Positions 16,641-24,428 of a DNA stretch of 64,000 nt are shown here, one piece after another. The translations under genes were made by a program, and so were the position numbers. Each line of letters starts with the position of its first letter. Position 1 is the first letter of the stretch. The stretch comes from an uncultured Bacteroidota bacterium (GTDB lineage: Bacteria; Bacteroidota; Bacteroidia; Chitinophagales; Chitinophagaceae). A model generated the notes under the pieces. It saw only the letters and a program-made list of their open reading frames with translations. It was not told the origin of the DNA and did not search any database. Location: assembly GCA_903819975.1 (NCBI GenBank), contig CAIJFI010000015.1, positions 16,046 to 80,045 on the forward strand, read 5' to 3'.

Positions 16641-17831
16641 TTAGGCAGCAGCAATTTCTTTTTTCTCATTAAATCCAATAATGAAAGCAATTAATACTGC
16701 ACCTGCAATAGCTGCCGGCATTAACCAGATGCTAGTCCAGTCGTGGCCAGTTGCTGTTTTGTGTTGGTCTACTACATAACCACTATACCAAGTGCCTATA
16801 AACATACCTACACCATAGGTGGCAAATGTAAATAATCCTTGAGCTGCATTTTTAATAGACTCACCTGCTTTTTTCTCTGTGTACATGTAACCAGTTACAA
16901 AGAAGAAGTCGTAGCATACTCCATGTAAAATGATACCTGCATATAACATCCAACTTGCATCCATGGTGCCGTATGCAAAACATACATAACGTAAAATCCA
17001 TGCGCTCATTCCTAAAATAAGCATCTTTTTAACGCCAATTTTATTAAACATAAATGGAATCGCTAAAATGAATAATGCTTCTGACATTTGGCCCATAGTC
17101 ATTTTTCCAGCAGCGTTTTCTAAACCCACTTCGTTTAAGAATGGATTAGCAAAACCATAGTAGAAAGATAGTGGGATACAAATTAAAATAGCAGCACCGA
17201 AAAATATTAAGTAAGATTTTTCTTTTAATAATACAAATGCATCCTTGCCTAAAATACTTGCAGCAGATGTTTTTGTGCCAGCCCCTTTTGGAGGAGTGTT
17301 AGGCAAGATAAAACTAATAACTCCTAATGCTAAGGAAATAGCAGCAGCGACATGGAACGTGCCAGCAGTTTTTTCGATACCTAATTTTGCAATAATCAAA
17401 CCTGCAACAATCCAGCCTAAGGTTCCAAATACGCGGATCCAAGGGAATTGTTTTCCTGGGTCAGTCATTTGAGCAAAAGCAACACTATTACTTAATGCAA
17501 TAGTTGGCATGTATAATAAAGAGTAAACTAAAATCACCCAGTAAAAGCTACTATTATCTACTTTGGTAGCATAAAATAATAAAGCAGCACCTACTAAATG
17601 CAATACGCCCATTATTTTTTGAGCAGCAAAAAATTTGTCAGCAATCATACCAACAAAGAAAGGAGAGATGATTGTTGCTATTGCGCCTGCACTATATGCA
17701 GCTCCAATATCAACTCCTTTTGATCCTAATACCTCGCCCATATAAGTTCCCATTGTTACATACCATGCCCCCCAAATATAATATTGAAGGAACATCATGG
17801 CAGATAATAAAATACCTGTTTTTAATTTCAT
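16641..17831 (-). CDS. Nucleoside/sugar:H+ symporter, NupG-like MFS permease
   Basis: A 396-aa inner-membrane transporter with about 12 hydrophobic helices. The N-terminus, MKLKTGILLSAMMFLQYYIWGAWYVTMGTYM, is typical of the nucleoside:H+ symporter (NupG/XapB) branch of the major facilitator superfamily, as are FPWIRVFGTLGWIVAG near 130 and LHGVCYDFFFVTGYMYTEK near 300. In Bacteroidota this branch often sits in sugar-catabolic loci with Gfo/Idh/MocA oxidoreductases, as here. The substrate could therefore be a sugar rather than a nucleoside. Confidence 0.85.
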   Translation of the reverse strand: MKLKTGILLSAMMFLQYYIWGAWYVTMGTYMGEVLGSKGVDIGAAYSAGAIATIISPFFVGMIADKFFAAQKIMGVLHLVGAALLFYATKVDNSSFYWVILVYSLLYMPTIALSNSVAFAQMTDPGKQFPWIRVFGTLGWIVAGLIIAKLGIEKTAGTFHVAAAISLALGVISFILPNTPPKGAGTKTSAASILGKDAFVLLKEKSYLIFFGAAILICIPLSFYYGFANPFLNEVGLENAAGKMTMGQMSEALFILAIPFMFNKIGVKKMLILGMSAWILRYVCFAYGTMDASWMLYAGIILHGVCYDFFFVTGYMYTEKKAGESIKNAAQGLFTFATYGVGMFIGTWYSGYVVDQHKTATGHDWTSIWLMPAAIAGAVLIAFIIGFNEKKEIAAA

Positions 17832-17950
17832 AAGTGTGGTTTTAAGCTTTTATAATCGTTTGTTAAGCGCATTCAATATACTAATAAATCTTAAAAATAG
17901 TACCTAGAAATCCTCATTTTTATCCTTCAATGCGTTTGTAGGACACAAAT

Positions 17951-17983
17951 AAAAAGCCCTATAACATGTTGATGCTATAGGGC
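17951..17983 (-). terminator. Terminator after metZ
   Basis: On the minus strand GCCCTATA pairs with TATAGGGC, with CAT/ATG extending the inner stem, followed by TTTTT. It lies 25 bp past the metZ stop. Confidence 0.8.
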
Positions 17984-18007
17984 GGTAATAATTGAGAGGG
18001 ATAATCT

Positions 18008-19177
18008 TTAGCAAGCTTCTAATGCCTGCAAGATATCAGCTAAAATGTCTTCCTTGTGTTCTAGTCCAGTAGAGATGCGAATAAGTCCTGGCGTGATACT
18101 CACTGCTTGTCTTTCGGCCTCAGATAATTTTGCGTGTGTAGTGCTTGCAGGATGCGATGCAATACTGCGTGTATCACCAAGGTTCGCTGTCATTGAAAGC
18201 ATTTTTAAACTATTTAAAAAGGTTATTCCTGATTCAATACCGCCTTTTAATTCAAAACAAACAATTCCTCCACCATTCTTCATTTGCTTTTTTGCAATTT
18301 CATAATGAGGGTGAGATGTTAAGAAAGGATATTTTACAAAATTGATTTTCGCATTACCTTGTAATTGTTCAGCTATATATAAAGCATTGCTGCAATGACG
18401 TTCCATTCTTACTTCTAAAGTCTCTAAACTTTTACTTAATACCCATGCATTAAAAGGAGAAAGAGATGGCCCCGTGCTTCGGCAGAATAAATAAATTTCC
18501 TTTATTAAATCTTTACGACCAACTACTGCACCGCCCAATACACGGCCTTGTCCATCAATCCATTTAGTGGCAGAGTGTACAACTAAGTCTGCACCCAAAT
18601 CAATTGGAGTTTGTCCAATAGGAGTGGCAAAGCAATTGTCTACGTTTAATATTACGTTGTGTTTTTTTGCGATTGCACTTACCATACTAATGTCCACCAC
18701 ATCCAATCCTGGATTGGTTGGCGTTTCTAAATAAATCATTTTAGTTTGAGGTGTGATGGCTGCTTCCCATTCAGCTGCAGTGGCACTTGCGCCCACATAA
18801 CTAAAATCAATTCCGTATTTAGGTAAGTATTTTGAAATCACGGTATGTGTACTTCCAAAAATAGAGTTACAAGACAAAATATGGTCGCCTTTTTTTAATA
18901 AGGCCATGAATGATCCAAAAACTGCACTCATTCCAGATGCAGTAGCAAAGCCAGCTTCAGCGTTTTCTAAAACACATAATCTGTCCACAAATTCTTTAAC
19001 TGAAGGATTCGAAAAACGACTATAAATATTCGCATCGGTTTCGTCAGCAAATGCAGCACGCATGTCCTCGGCATTATCAAAAGTAAAACTACTTGTTAAA
19101 AATAATGGAGAAGAATGTTCGTGTTGTGGAGTTTGAGGAACCCTTGTTCTAATTAATTTGGATTGATTATGCTTCAT
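18008..19177 (-). CDS. metZ: O-succinyl/O-acetylhomoserine sulfhydrylase (Cys/Met PLP enzyme)
   Basis: A 389-aa pyridoxal-phosphate enzyme of the cystathionine-gamma-synthase family, which probably makes homocysteine directly from an activated homoserine and sulfide. The PLP lysine is Lys205 in VVHSATKWIDGQGRVLGG; the IDGQGR wording is characteristic of MetZ rather than MetB. YSRFSNPSV near 52 and ETPTNPGLDV near 151 are family motifs, and LIRISTGLEHKED closes the active site. Homoserine acetyltransferase (metX) is 570 bp away on the opposite strand, so O-acetylhomoserine is the likely substrate. A cystathionine synthase or lyase role cannot be fully excluded. Confidence 0.88.
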   Translation of the reverse strand: MKHNQSKLIRTRVPQTPQHEHSSPLFLTSSFTFDNAEDMRAAFADETDANIYSRFSNPSVKEFVDRLCVLENAEAGFATASGMSAVFGSFMALLKKGDHILSCNSIFGSTHTVISKYLPKYGIDFSYVGASATAAEWEAAITPQTKMIYLETPTNPGLDVVDISMVSAIAKKHNVILNVDNCFATPIGQTPIDLGADLVVHSATKWIDGQGRVLGGAVVGRKDLIKEIYLFCRSTGPSLSPFNAWVLSKSLETLEVRMERHCSNALYIAEQLQGNAKINFVKYPFLTSHPHYEIAKKQMKNGGGIVCFELKGGIESGITFLNSLKMLSMTANLGDTRSIASHPASTTHAKLSEAERQAVSITPGLIRISTGLEHKEDILADILQALEAC

Positions 19178-19236
19178 GCTACTTGTATTAAAATGTGTTC
19201 TTGCTAAATTTGATTCAGGGGTGTTGAAAAATTAAA

Positions 19237-19656
19237 TTATAAAATTTCAACAGTCCAAGTGATGTTTGCGCCAGCTGCTCTCAATGTTGCAGCAACCGAA
19301 CAATATTTATCCATAGAAAGGGCGCATGCTTTTTCGGCTCTTTCTTGTGTCATGGTTCCTTTTAATTTAAAAACAATATGGATGGTTTCCCATAAAGCAG
19401 GTTCTTTACCAACTTGACGTTCTCCATTTATTTCCATTTCAAATATTTCAATGGCTTCTTTTTGCTTCTTTAATATCATCACAACATCTACACCGCTACA
19501 GCCACCTAATGCACTTAATATAGCTTGCATAGGTCTAACGCCATTGCCGTGTCCACCCTGATCCACAGGAATATCCATTGTCATGGTTTGTCCAGCTTCA
19601 TCGGTAGTTACAAATTGATAATCGTCGTCTATTCGCTTTAAATTGATAGTAGCCAT
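19237..19656 (-). CDS. OsmC/Ohr-family protein (YhfA-like)
   Basis: A 139-aa OsmC-fold protein. The family includes peroxiredoxin-like enzymes that reduce organic hydroperoxides with two cysteines. Here they are the Cys of LGGCSGVDVV (near 54) and the Cys of MDKYCSVAATL (near 118), both in the expected positions. The short N-terminus and the GNGVRPMQAILSALGGC wording place it nearer the YhfA branch, whose physiological role is less well known, than Ohr. It sits between metZ and metX, so a link to sulfur metabolism is possible but not shown. Confidence 0.85.
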   Translation of the reverse strand: MATINLKRIDDDYQFVTTDEAGQTMTMDIPVDQGGHGNGVRPMQAILSALGGCSGVDVVMILKKQKEAIEIFEMEINGERQVGKEPALWETIHIVFKLKGTMTQERAEKACALSMDKYCSVAATLRAAGANITWTVEIL

Positions 19657-19695
19657 AGGTTAATGCTTGTTAGTATATAAGAAGTATAAAATTTG

Positions 19696-19703
19696 TACCT
19701 TTG
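19696..19703 (+). promoter_or_regulatory. -7 box upstream of metX (TACCTTTG)
   Basis: Exact TAnnTTTG match in the gap between the divergent OsmC and metX genes, 48 bp before the preferred metX ATG. The box overlaps the TTG at which a longer reading of metX would begin, arguing against that longer form. Confidence 0.5.
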
Positions 19704-19751
19704 ACAAAGGTAATTCAAATAGATACTTATTTAGCAATAGAATTCGAAAAA

Positions 19752-20777
19752 ATGGGTCCAACAATATATCAATACAATCAGCCTTTTGCACTTGAATGTG
19801 GGGTGAGTTTGCCAAAGCTTAAAATAGCATACCATACCTACGGGGAGTTCACTCCTGGTAAGAAAGTGGCTTGGGTTTGTCATGCATTAACTGCCAACTC
19901 GGAAGTGACAGATTGGTGGAAGGGTTTGATTGGGGAAGGTTATTTAATTAACCCAACAGATTATTTTATTGTTTGTGCAAATATTATTGGTTCATGCTAT
20001 GGATCAACAGGACCATTGAGTGTGGAAGATTTAGGAACAGAAATTAGCTTAAATAATTTTCCAACTGTGACCATTCGTGATATGGTGCAAGCACATATTT
20101 TATTAAGACAACATTTAGGAATAGATAGCATTGATTTATTATTAGGAGGAAGTATGGGGGGATACCAAGCATTAGAATGGGCCATCTTTGAACCTACTGT
20201 AATAAAAAAAATGTTTTTGATTGCAACATCGCCTTCCGAAAGTGCATGGGGTGTAGCAGTTCACACTGCGCAACGTTTAGCGATAGAAGCAGATTGTACT
20301 TGGAAAGAAGCAACGCCAAATGCAGGTGCGAAGGGATTAAAAGCAGCACGTGCTATTGGTATGTTAACATATCGTAATTATGGAATTTTCCAAGAGAAAC
20401 AAACCGACGAGGATCCAGAAAAGATTGACAATTTTAAAGCATCCTCTTATATCGAATATCAAGGCGACAAATTGGTAAAACGATTTAATGCATATAGCTA
20501 TTGGTTGTTAACAAAATCAATGGATAGTCATCATTTAGCACGTAAGCGTGGAGGAGACTTAATGACAACTTTGGCTACTATTAAAATACCAACATTTATT
20601 ATTGGTATTAATAGTGATATTCTTTGTCCATTGGATGAGCAAAGATTTATGGAACACCATATGCCTAATGCAAAATTAATTGCAATAGATTCAATGTATG
20701 GACATGATGGTTTTATTATTGAAGCAGTTCAAATTACCAACTTGTTAAAGAGTTGGTTGGTTTCACAAAACGCATAA
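19752..20777 (+). CDS. metX: Homoserine O-acetyltransferase
   Basis: Transfers acetyl from acetyl-CoA to homoserine, committing it to methionine. The protein is an alpha/beta hydrolase of 341 aa from the ATG at 19752. It has the nucleophile elbow LLLGGSMGGYQALEWA, the acid in NSDILCPLDEQ and the late His in YGHDGF. An early segment (LPKLKIAYHTYGE, then VAWVCHALTANSEVTDWW) matches MetX. The open frame extends 17 codons upstream to a TTG, but that falls on a promoter box, and the family usually starts close to the QPFALECG motif. MetZ, which uses the product, is nearby. Confidence 0.93.
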   Translation: MGPTIYQYNQPFALECGVSLPKLKIAYHTYGEFTPGKKVAWVCHALTANSEVTDWWKGLIGEGYLINPTDYFIVCANIIGSCYGSTGPLSVEDLGTEISLNNFPTVTIRDMVQAHILLRQHLGIDSIDLLLGGSMGGYQALEWAIFEPTVIKKMFLIATSPSESAWGVAVHTAQRLAIEADCTWKEATPNAGAKGLKAARAIGMLTYRNYGIFQEKQTDEDPEKIDNFKASSYIEYQGDKLVKRFNAYSYWLLTKSMDSHHLARKRGGDLMTTLATIKIPTFIIGINSDILCPLDEQRFMEHHMPNAKLIAIDSMYGHDGFIIEAVQITNLLKSWLVSQNA

Positions 20778-20795
20778 TTTTTAAAATTATACATT

Positions 20796-20960
20796 ATGGG
20801 ATTTTTTAGACAAATTGGTGAGTACTTGTTTTTAGTAAAACGAGATCCTAAGCAAGAAAGAACAGGTATGATGAAAGCCATGCATGGCATGAATCGCATT
20901 TCCTTAATTATTTTCTTGATTGGATTGATTGTGATTTTAGTGCGTAAGTTTTCACACTAA
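20796..20960 (+). CDS. Small single-span membrane protein (DUF6728-like)
   Basis: A 54-aa protein translated by eye, starting MGFFRQIGEYLFLVKRDPKQ. A basic N-terminal half is followed by one membrane helix (about residues 35-50) and a short RKFSH tail. The pattern 'IGEYF...KDP...MHxxNRIS-helix' recalls a small conserved Bacteroidota family (DUF6728, from memory). It begins 18 bp after metX on the same strand and ends 7 bp before the convergent lpxB stop, so it may ride on the metX transcript. Its function is unknown. Confidence 0.7.
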   Translation: MGFFRQIGEYLFLVKRDPKQERTGMMKAMHGMNRISLIIFLIGLIVILVRKFSH

Positions 20961-20967
20961 TCTAAAA

Positions 20968-22080
20968 TTATTTAGACAATTCCTCTTGAACAATAGAAGC
21001 TGCAACTTCTGTAGCACTTTGTCCTGTGTATAAATTTTCTTTTAATAATTTATAGTCGGATTGTATCTGTGCTTTTTTAGCTGTATCATTTAATAAAAGT
21101 CCTAATTCCTTTACAAGATTCTTTTTATTCAAATCTGCTTGAATTAATTCTTTCACTACTTCTTTGTTCATTATTAAATTTACTAGGGCGATGAATTTAA
21201 TTTTCACAAAATGTTTAGCTAGTGCAAGTGTAATCGGGTTTCCTTTATAACAAACTATTTCAGGCACACCTAGCAACGCTGTTTCTAAGGTTGCAGTCCC
21301 ACTTGTGACTAAAGCGGCTATGCTATGATTTAATAAGGCATAAGTATTGCTTTTGACAATATGTACATTTTTATTCGCAGGCACTAATGAAGCAAACCAT
21401 TGGTCATCTAATCCTGGTGCTTGTGCAATTGCAAAATGATACTCAGGAAATGCGGTCACTACAGAAAGCATTTCGGGTAACTTCTTTAAAATTTCTTGTT
21501 TTCTACTTCCTGGTAATAATGCAATAATTTTTTCTCCTTCTATTTCTGGCAATGGGTGAGGGAGTCCATGCTGACTTTCTAAAACCTGCATTAAAGGATG
21601 ACCAATATAATCTACATCCCAATTCCATCTATCTTTAAAATATTGTTTCTCAAAAGGGAGAATACATAATAGGCGATCAATACTTTCGCGCATAGCAGGA
21701 ACTCTGTTTTCTTTCCAGGCCCAAACCTGTGGCGCAATAAAATAAATCACTTTTAAATTAATTGACTTGGCCCATTTTGCGATACGTAAATTAAATCCTG
21801 GATAGTCTACACAAATCAATATATCAGGTTTAAAGTCTAAAATATTTTGTTTGCAAAATTTGATATTTGATAAAATAGTGCGCAGATTCATTATTACTTC
21901 AACGAATCCCATAAATGCTAAACTTCTGTAATGCTTTACCACATTGCCTCCGGCAGCTTGCATTAAATCACCTCCCCAGCATTGAATGACTGCGTTAGGA
22001 TCTTTATCCTTGATGGCTTTTATTAAATTGGAGCCGTGTAAGTCGCCGCTAGCTTCGCCAGCTATAATATAATATCGCAT
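20968..22080 (-). CDS. lpxB: Lipid-A-disaccharide synthase
   Basis: A GT19 glycosyltransferase that joins UDP-2,3-diacylglucosamine and lipid X to form the lipid A disaccharide at the cytoplasmic face of the inner membrane. The 370-aa protein begins MRYYIIAGEASGDLHGSNL, the diagnostic start. It continues with IDYPGFN-like VDYPGFNLRIAK, FIAPQVWAWKE, YIGHPL and LPGSRKQEI, and TSGTATLE with the PEIVCYKG segment. It is the third gene of the surE group: its ATG directly abuts the stop of the small membrane protein gene upstream. Confidence 0.96.
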   Translation of the reverse strand: MRYYIIAGEASGDLHGSNLIKAIKDKDPNAVIQCWGGDLMQAAGGNVVKHYRSLAFMGFVEVIMNLRTILSNIKFCKQNILDFKPDILICVDYPGFNLRIAKWAKSINLKVIYFIAPQVWAWKENRVPAMRESIDRLLCILPFEKQYFKDRWNWDVDYIGHPLMQVLESQHGLPHPLPEIEGEKIIALLPGSRKQEILKKLPEMLSVVTAFPEYHFAIAQAPGLDDQWFASLVPANKNVHIVKSNTYALLNHSIAALVTSGTATLETALLGVPEIVCYKGNPITLALAKHFVKIKFIALVNLIMNKEVVKELIQADLNKKNLVKELGLLLNDTAKKAQIQSDYKLLKENLYTGQSATEVAASIVQEELSK

Positions 22081-22377
22081 TTATAAAAACCATTTACAGG
22101 CTAATGCAATGAATGCATATAGACATGTTGTAATAAAAATACCTTTCGCAACTTTGTCTTTTTCTTTTTGAAAGAAGAAAGTGAGTATTGCGCCGTTTAA
22201 TAATAATGAAACACTAATCATTGCAGACAAAATGGATTTTTGCTGAATAAGGAGTGACAGGAAATCTTGAACACTAAATACACTAAATTTCCATTCGTAG
22301 AATCCAATGAATCCTAAAAAGGGGAGTGCTAGTCCTATTAATGTTCCAGTGATATAGTTGTCTTTTACCATTTCCAT
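22081..22377 (-). CDS. Small three-helix membrane protein of unknown function
   Basis: A 98-aa protein with three hydrophobic segments (about 8-27, 50-72 and 78-96) and no recognised motif. It overlaps the surE end by 13 bp and abuts the lpxB start with no gap, so it is almost certainly translated within the surE-lpxB operon. The start could be either of two close Met codons (MEM). The tight coupling hints at a role at the envelope or near lipid A synthesis (inference). Confidence 0.7.
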   Translation of the reverse strand: MEMVKDNYITGTLIGLALPFLGFIGFYEWKFSVFSVQDFLSLLIQQKSILSAMISVSLLLNGAILTFFFQKEKDKVAKGIFITTCLYAFIALACKWFL

Positions 22378-23150
22378 TTTTTAGTCAACTTTTCTCTGAT
22401 TACATGGTTGGTTAAATCAAATTGCACAGGAACTACACTAACATAGTTATTTTTTAAAGCCCAGACATCGGTATCTTTTGACTTATCAAAATTTACAAAC
22501 TCACCTGTTAGCCAATAATATTTTTTACCATATGGGTCCTTGCGTTCCACGTATTTTTCTTCGTATTTAGCATATGCTTGCTTACAAATTTTTATTCCTT
22601 TAATCAACTTAGTGTCAACTTTTGGAATATTTACATTTAAGCAAAGGTGTTTATCTAAATTTTTATCTGCTAATACTTGTTCTATGATAATGCCTGCAAA
22701 ATGAGCTGCAGCTGTAAAGTCAGCTTCAATACTTAGGTCTAATAAACTAAAGCCAATACTTGGAATACTTTCAATAGATGCTTCTAGCGCAGCTGACATT
22801 GTTCCAGAATAAATCACATTTATAGAGTGGTTAGCGCCATGATTGATACCACTTAAGCAAATGGTTGGCTTACGATGAAGTACTTTGTCTACAGCTAATT
22901 TTACGCAATCTACTGGTGTTCCACTGCATGCGTAGGCTTCCACGCCATCTAAATAATCAACTTTTGTCAATCTTAAGTGATGCCCAATGGTAATGGCATG
23001 ACCCATTCCGCTTTGTGGTTTATCGGGAGCCACAACTACTACCTTGCCAAATGGTAGGGCAGCTTGCACTAACGCTTTAATTCCAGGGGCAGTGATGCCA
23101 TCGTCATTGGTAATTAATATTAGAGGTCGTTCAGTTTTTGTTTTAGCCAT
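22365..23150 (-). CDS. surE: 5'/3'-nucleotidase SurE
   Basis: A metal-dependent phosphatase acting on nucleoside monophosphates and short polyphosphates. The 261-aa protein opens with LILITNDDGITAPGIKALV, whose paired Asp residues and the following Asn/Ser bind the metal. PDKPQSGMGHAIT near 41 and SGTPVDCVKLA with SGINHGANHSINVIYSGTMSAALE near 96-125 complete the family pattern. It is the first gene of the operon with the small membrane protein and lpxB. Its upstream region is shared with the divergent S24 regulator and its operator sites. Confidence 0.95.
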   Translation of the reverse strand: MAKTKTERPLILITNDDGITAPGIKALVQAALPFGKVVVVAPDKPQSGMGHAITIGHHLRLTKVDYLDGVEAYACSGTPVDCVKLAVDKVLHRKPTICLSGINHGANHSINVIYSGTMSAALEASIESIPSIGFSLLDLSIEADFTAAAHFAGIIIEQVLADKNLDKHLCLNVNIPKVDTKLIKGIKICKQAYAKYEEKYVERKDPYGKKYYWLTGEFVNFDKSKDTDVWALKNNYVSVVPVQFDLTNHVIREKLTKKWKW

Positions 23151-23257
23151 AATGCAAGTTACTAAGCAAGGCTCTTGCTACAAAAAATTATAACTGAACC
23201 AGTTTGCGAAAGGGCTCAACGAAAATTTTTTAAAAAAATTGCTAAAAATATTTGGAA

Positions 23258-23296
23258 TTACTAAATATATTAGTAAATTGCACTAAAATCATTAGT
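23258..23296 (+). promoter_or_regulatory. Paired palindromic operators (ACTAA-N5-TTAGT) before the S24 regulator
   Basis: Site 1 (23258-23276) is TTACTAA-ATATA-TTAGTAA, a palindrome with 7-bp arms. Site 2 (23282-23296) is ACTAA-AATCA-TTAGT and ends one base before the regulator ATG. Centres are 22 bp apart, about two helical turns. A weaker CTAA-N5-TTTG half-match lies upstream at about 23242-23254. Autorepression by the regulator is the simplest explanation. Confidence 0.65.
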
Positions 23297-23297
23297 T

Positions 23298-24083
23298 ATG
23301 TCATACGCAGGTAAGAATTTAAAATACATCAGAAAGCAGCGCGAATGGACACAAGAGGAAATGGCCAATCAGCTTCAAATTAAACGTTCCTTAGTGGGAG
23401 CATATGAAGAAGAAAGGGCAGAACCCCGACTAGAAGTACAGGAAGCGATTTGCGCTCTATTTAATATTAGTTTGGAAGAATTCCTGTTCCAGGATCTTTC
23501 GGAGAAAACAAGTTCTGATTCAGAGAGTGGATCAGGAATCTCATACTTAGACCGTCGTCGATCTATGAAGATGGATAAGTCAAGTTCATCTGCCCCAATC
23601 GTGCCGTTTGTGCCCGTTAAGGCGGCAGCGGGATATTTGGCAGGGTATGCCGATCCGGAGTTCCTTGACGAGCTCAATACATTTACCCTTCCAATGTTGG
23701 CGCCAGGTGATTACCGTGCCTTTGAAATTATAGGAGATAGTATGTTACCAACCCCAAGCGGAAGCGTGATAGTTGGGGAGAAGGTTGATAGCTTTAAGGA
23801 CGTAAAAAATTCAAATACCTATATCGTAGTCTCAAATGCAGACGGCGTTGTTTATAAGAGAATCATTACCAACGATGATAATAAAGAGAAGCTTACTTTA
23901 TTGAGTGACAACCCTTTATATGAGCCATATCAAGTAAATAGTCAAGATATAGTAGAAATTTGGAAGGCTGTTTATATTATCCATAAGGCAGGGGCGCAAC
24001 CTATGTGGAATGTGGATCAATTAGCTGGTGTAGTGAATAGCTTACAAGATAAAATCAGCAATTTGAAGCGTACAATGAACTAG
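23298..24083 (+). CDS. LexA-like XRE/S24 transcriptional regulator
   Basis: A 261-aa regulator with an N-terminal Xre-type helix-turn-helix (residues 5-62: LKYIRKQREWTQEEMANQL, then RSLVGAYEEERAEPRLEV) and a C-terminal peptidase S24 domain (about 100-215). The serine is Ser148 in IIGDSMLP and the general-base lysine is probably Lys187 in GVVYKRI. A plausible self-cleavage site is Ala111-Gly112 in VKAAAGYLAG. It may respond to DNA damage or another stress as LexA and phage repressors do. No phage genes surround it, so it looks like a chromosomal regulator. Two operators overlap its promoter region. Confidence 0.85.
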   Translation: MSYAGKNLKYIRKQREWTQEEMANQLQIKRSLVGAYEEERAEPRLEVQEAICALFNISLEEFLFQDLSEKTSSDSESGSGISYLDRRRSMKMDKSSSSAPIVPFVPVKAAAGYLAGYADPEFLDELNTFTLPMLAPGDYRAFEIIGDSMLPTPSGSVIVGEKVDSFKDVKNSNTYIVVSNADGVVYKRIITNDDNKEKLTLLSDNPLYEPYQVNSQDIVEIWKAVYIIHKAGAQPMWNVDQLAGVVNSLQDKISNLKRTMN

Positions 24084-24107
24084 TTCTTGTACATTAGATA
24101 TTGTTAA

Positions 24108-24136
24108 AACCCGGGATAACCTCTCGGGTTTTTTTA
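24108..24136 (+). terminator. Terminator after the S24 regulator
   Basis: AACCCG pairs with CGGGTT across an 11-nt loop and is followed by a run of T residues. Confidence 0.8.
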
Positions 24137-24178
24137 TTTCCCTTCTTTGCAATACTCTATCTTTTTGGACAAATTGAA

Positions 24179-24350
24179 AGCGATGTGAAATAGATAAGAC
24201 TCGAGATTTGAGTCATAGCGTTAAGAAAACACTTGAGCATATCGTTTAGAAATCGCGCATGTCTGAGCGAAGCGAGTTCGCGATTTTAGATGTGGGAAAG
24301 TGTTTTTAGCGTAATGAGGAGCATCGAGAGGATGTCAATTTCACGCCGCT
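24179..24350. repeat. 172-bp imperfect palindrome with a GAGCGAAGCGAG loop
   Basis: The left arm begins AGCGATGTGAAAT, and the right arm read in reverse begins AGCGGCGTGAAAT. They stay alignable inward for about 75 bases: AGCGTTAAGAAAACACTT against ACGCTAAAAACACTTT, then TAGAAATCGCG against TAAAATCGCG. The innermost stem is AAATCGCG/CGCGATTT (24250-24286) and its loop holds GAGCGAAGCGAG. There is no coding potential. The shape fits a REP- or MITE-like non-autonomous element. Confidence 0.7.
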
Positions 24351-24365
24351 AATAATTATAAATAT

Positions 24366-24404
24366 AAAGGCCTAAACATTTGTTAATCATTTGTTTAGGC
24401 CTTT
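24366..24404 (-). terminator. Terminator after guaA
   Basis: Perfect 13-bp arms, AAAGGCCTAAACA and TGTTTAGGCCTTT, 25 bp past the guaA stop. A/T-rich flanks would allow activity in both directions. Confidence 0.8.
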
Positions 24405-24428
24405 ATTATTAATATTAAATATGAAGTA

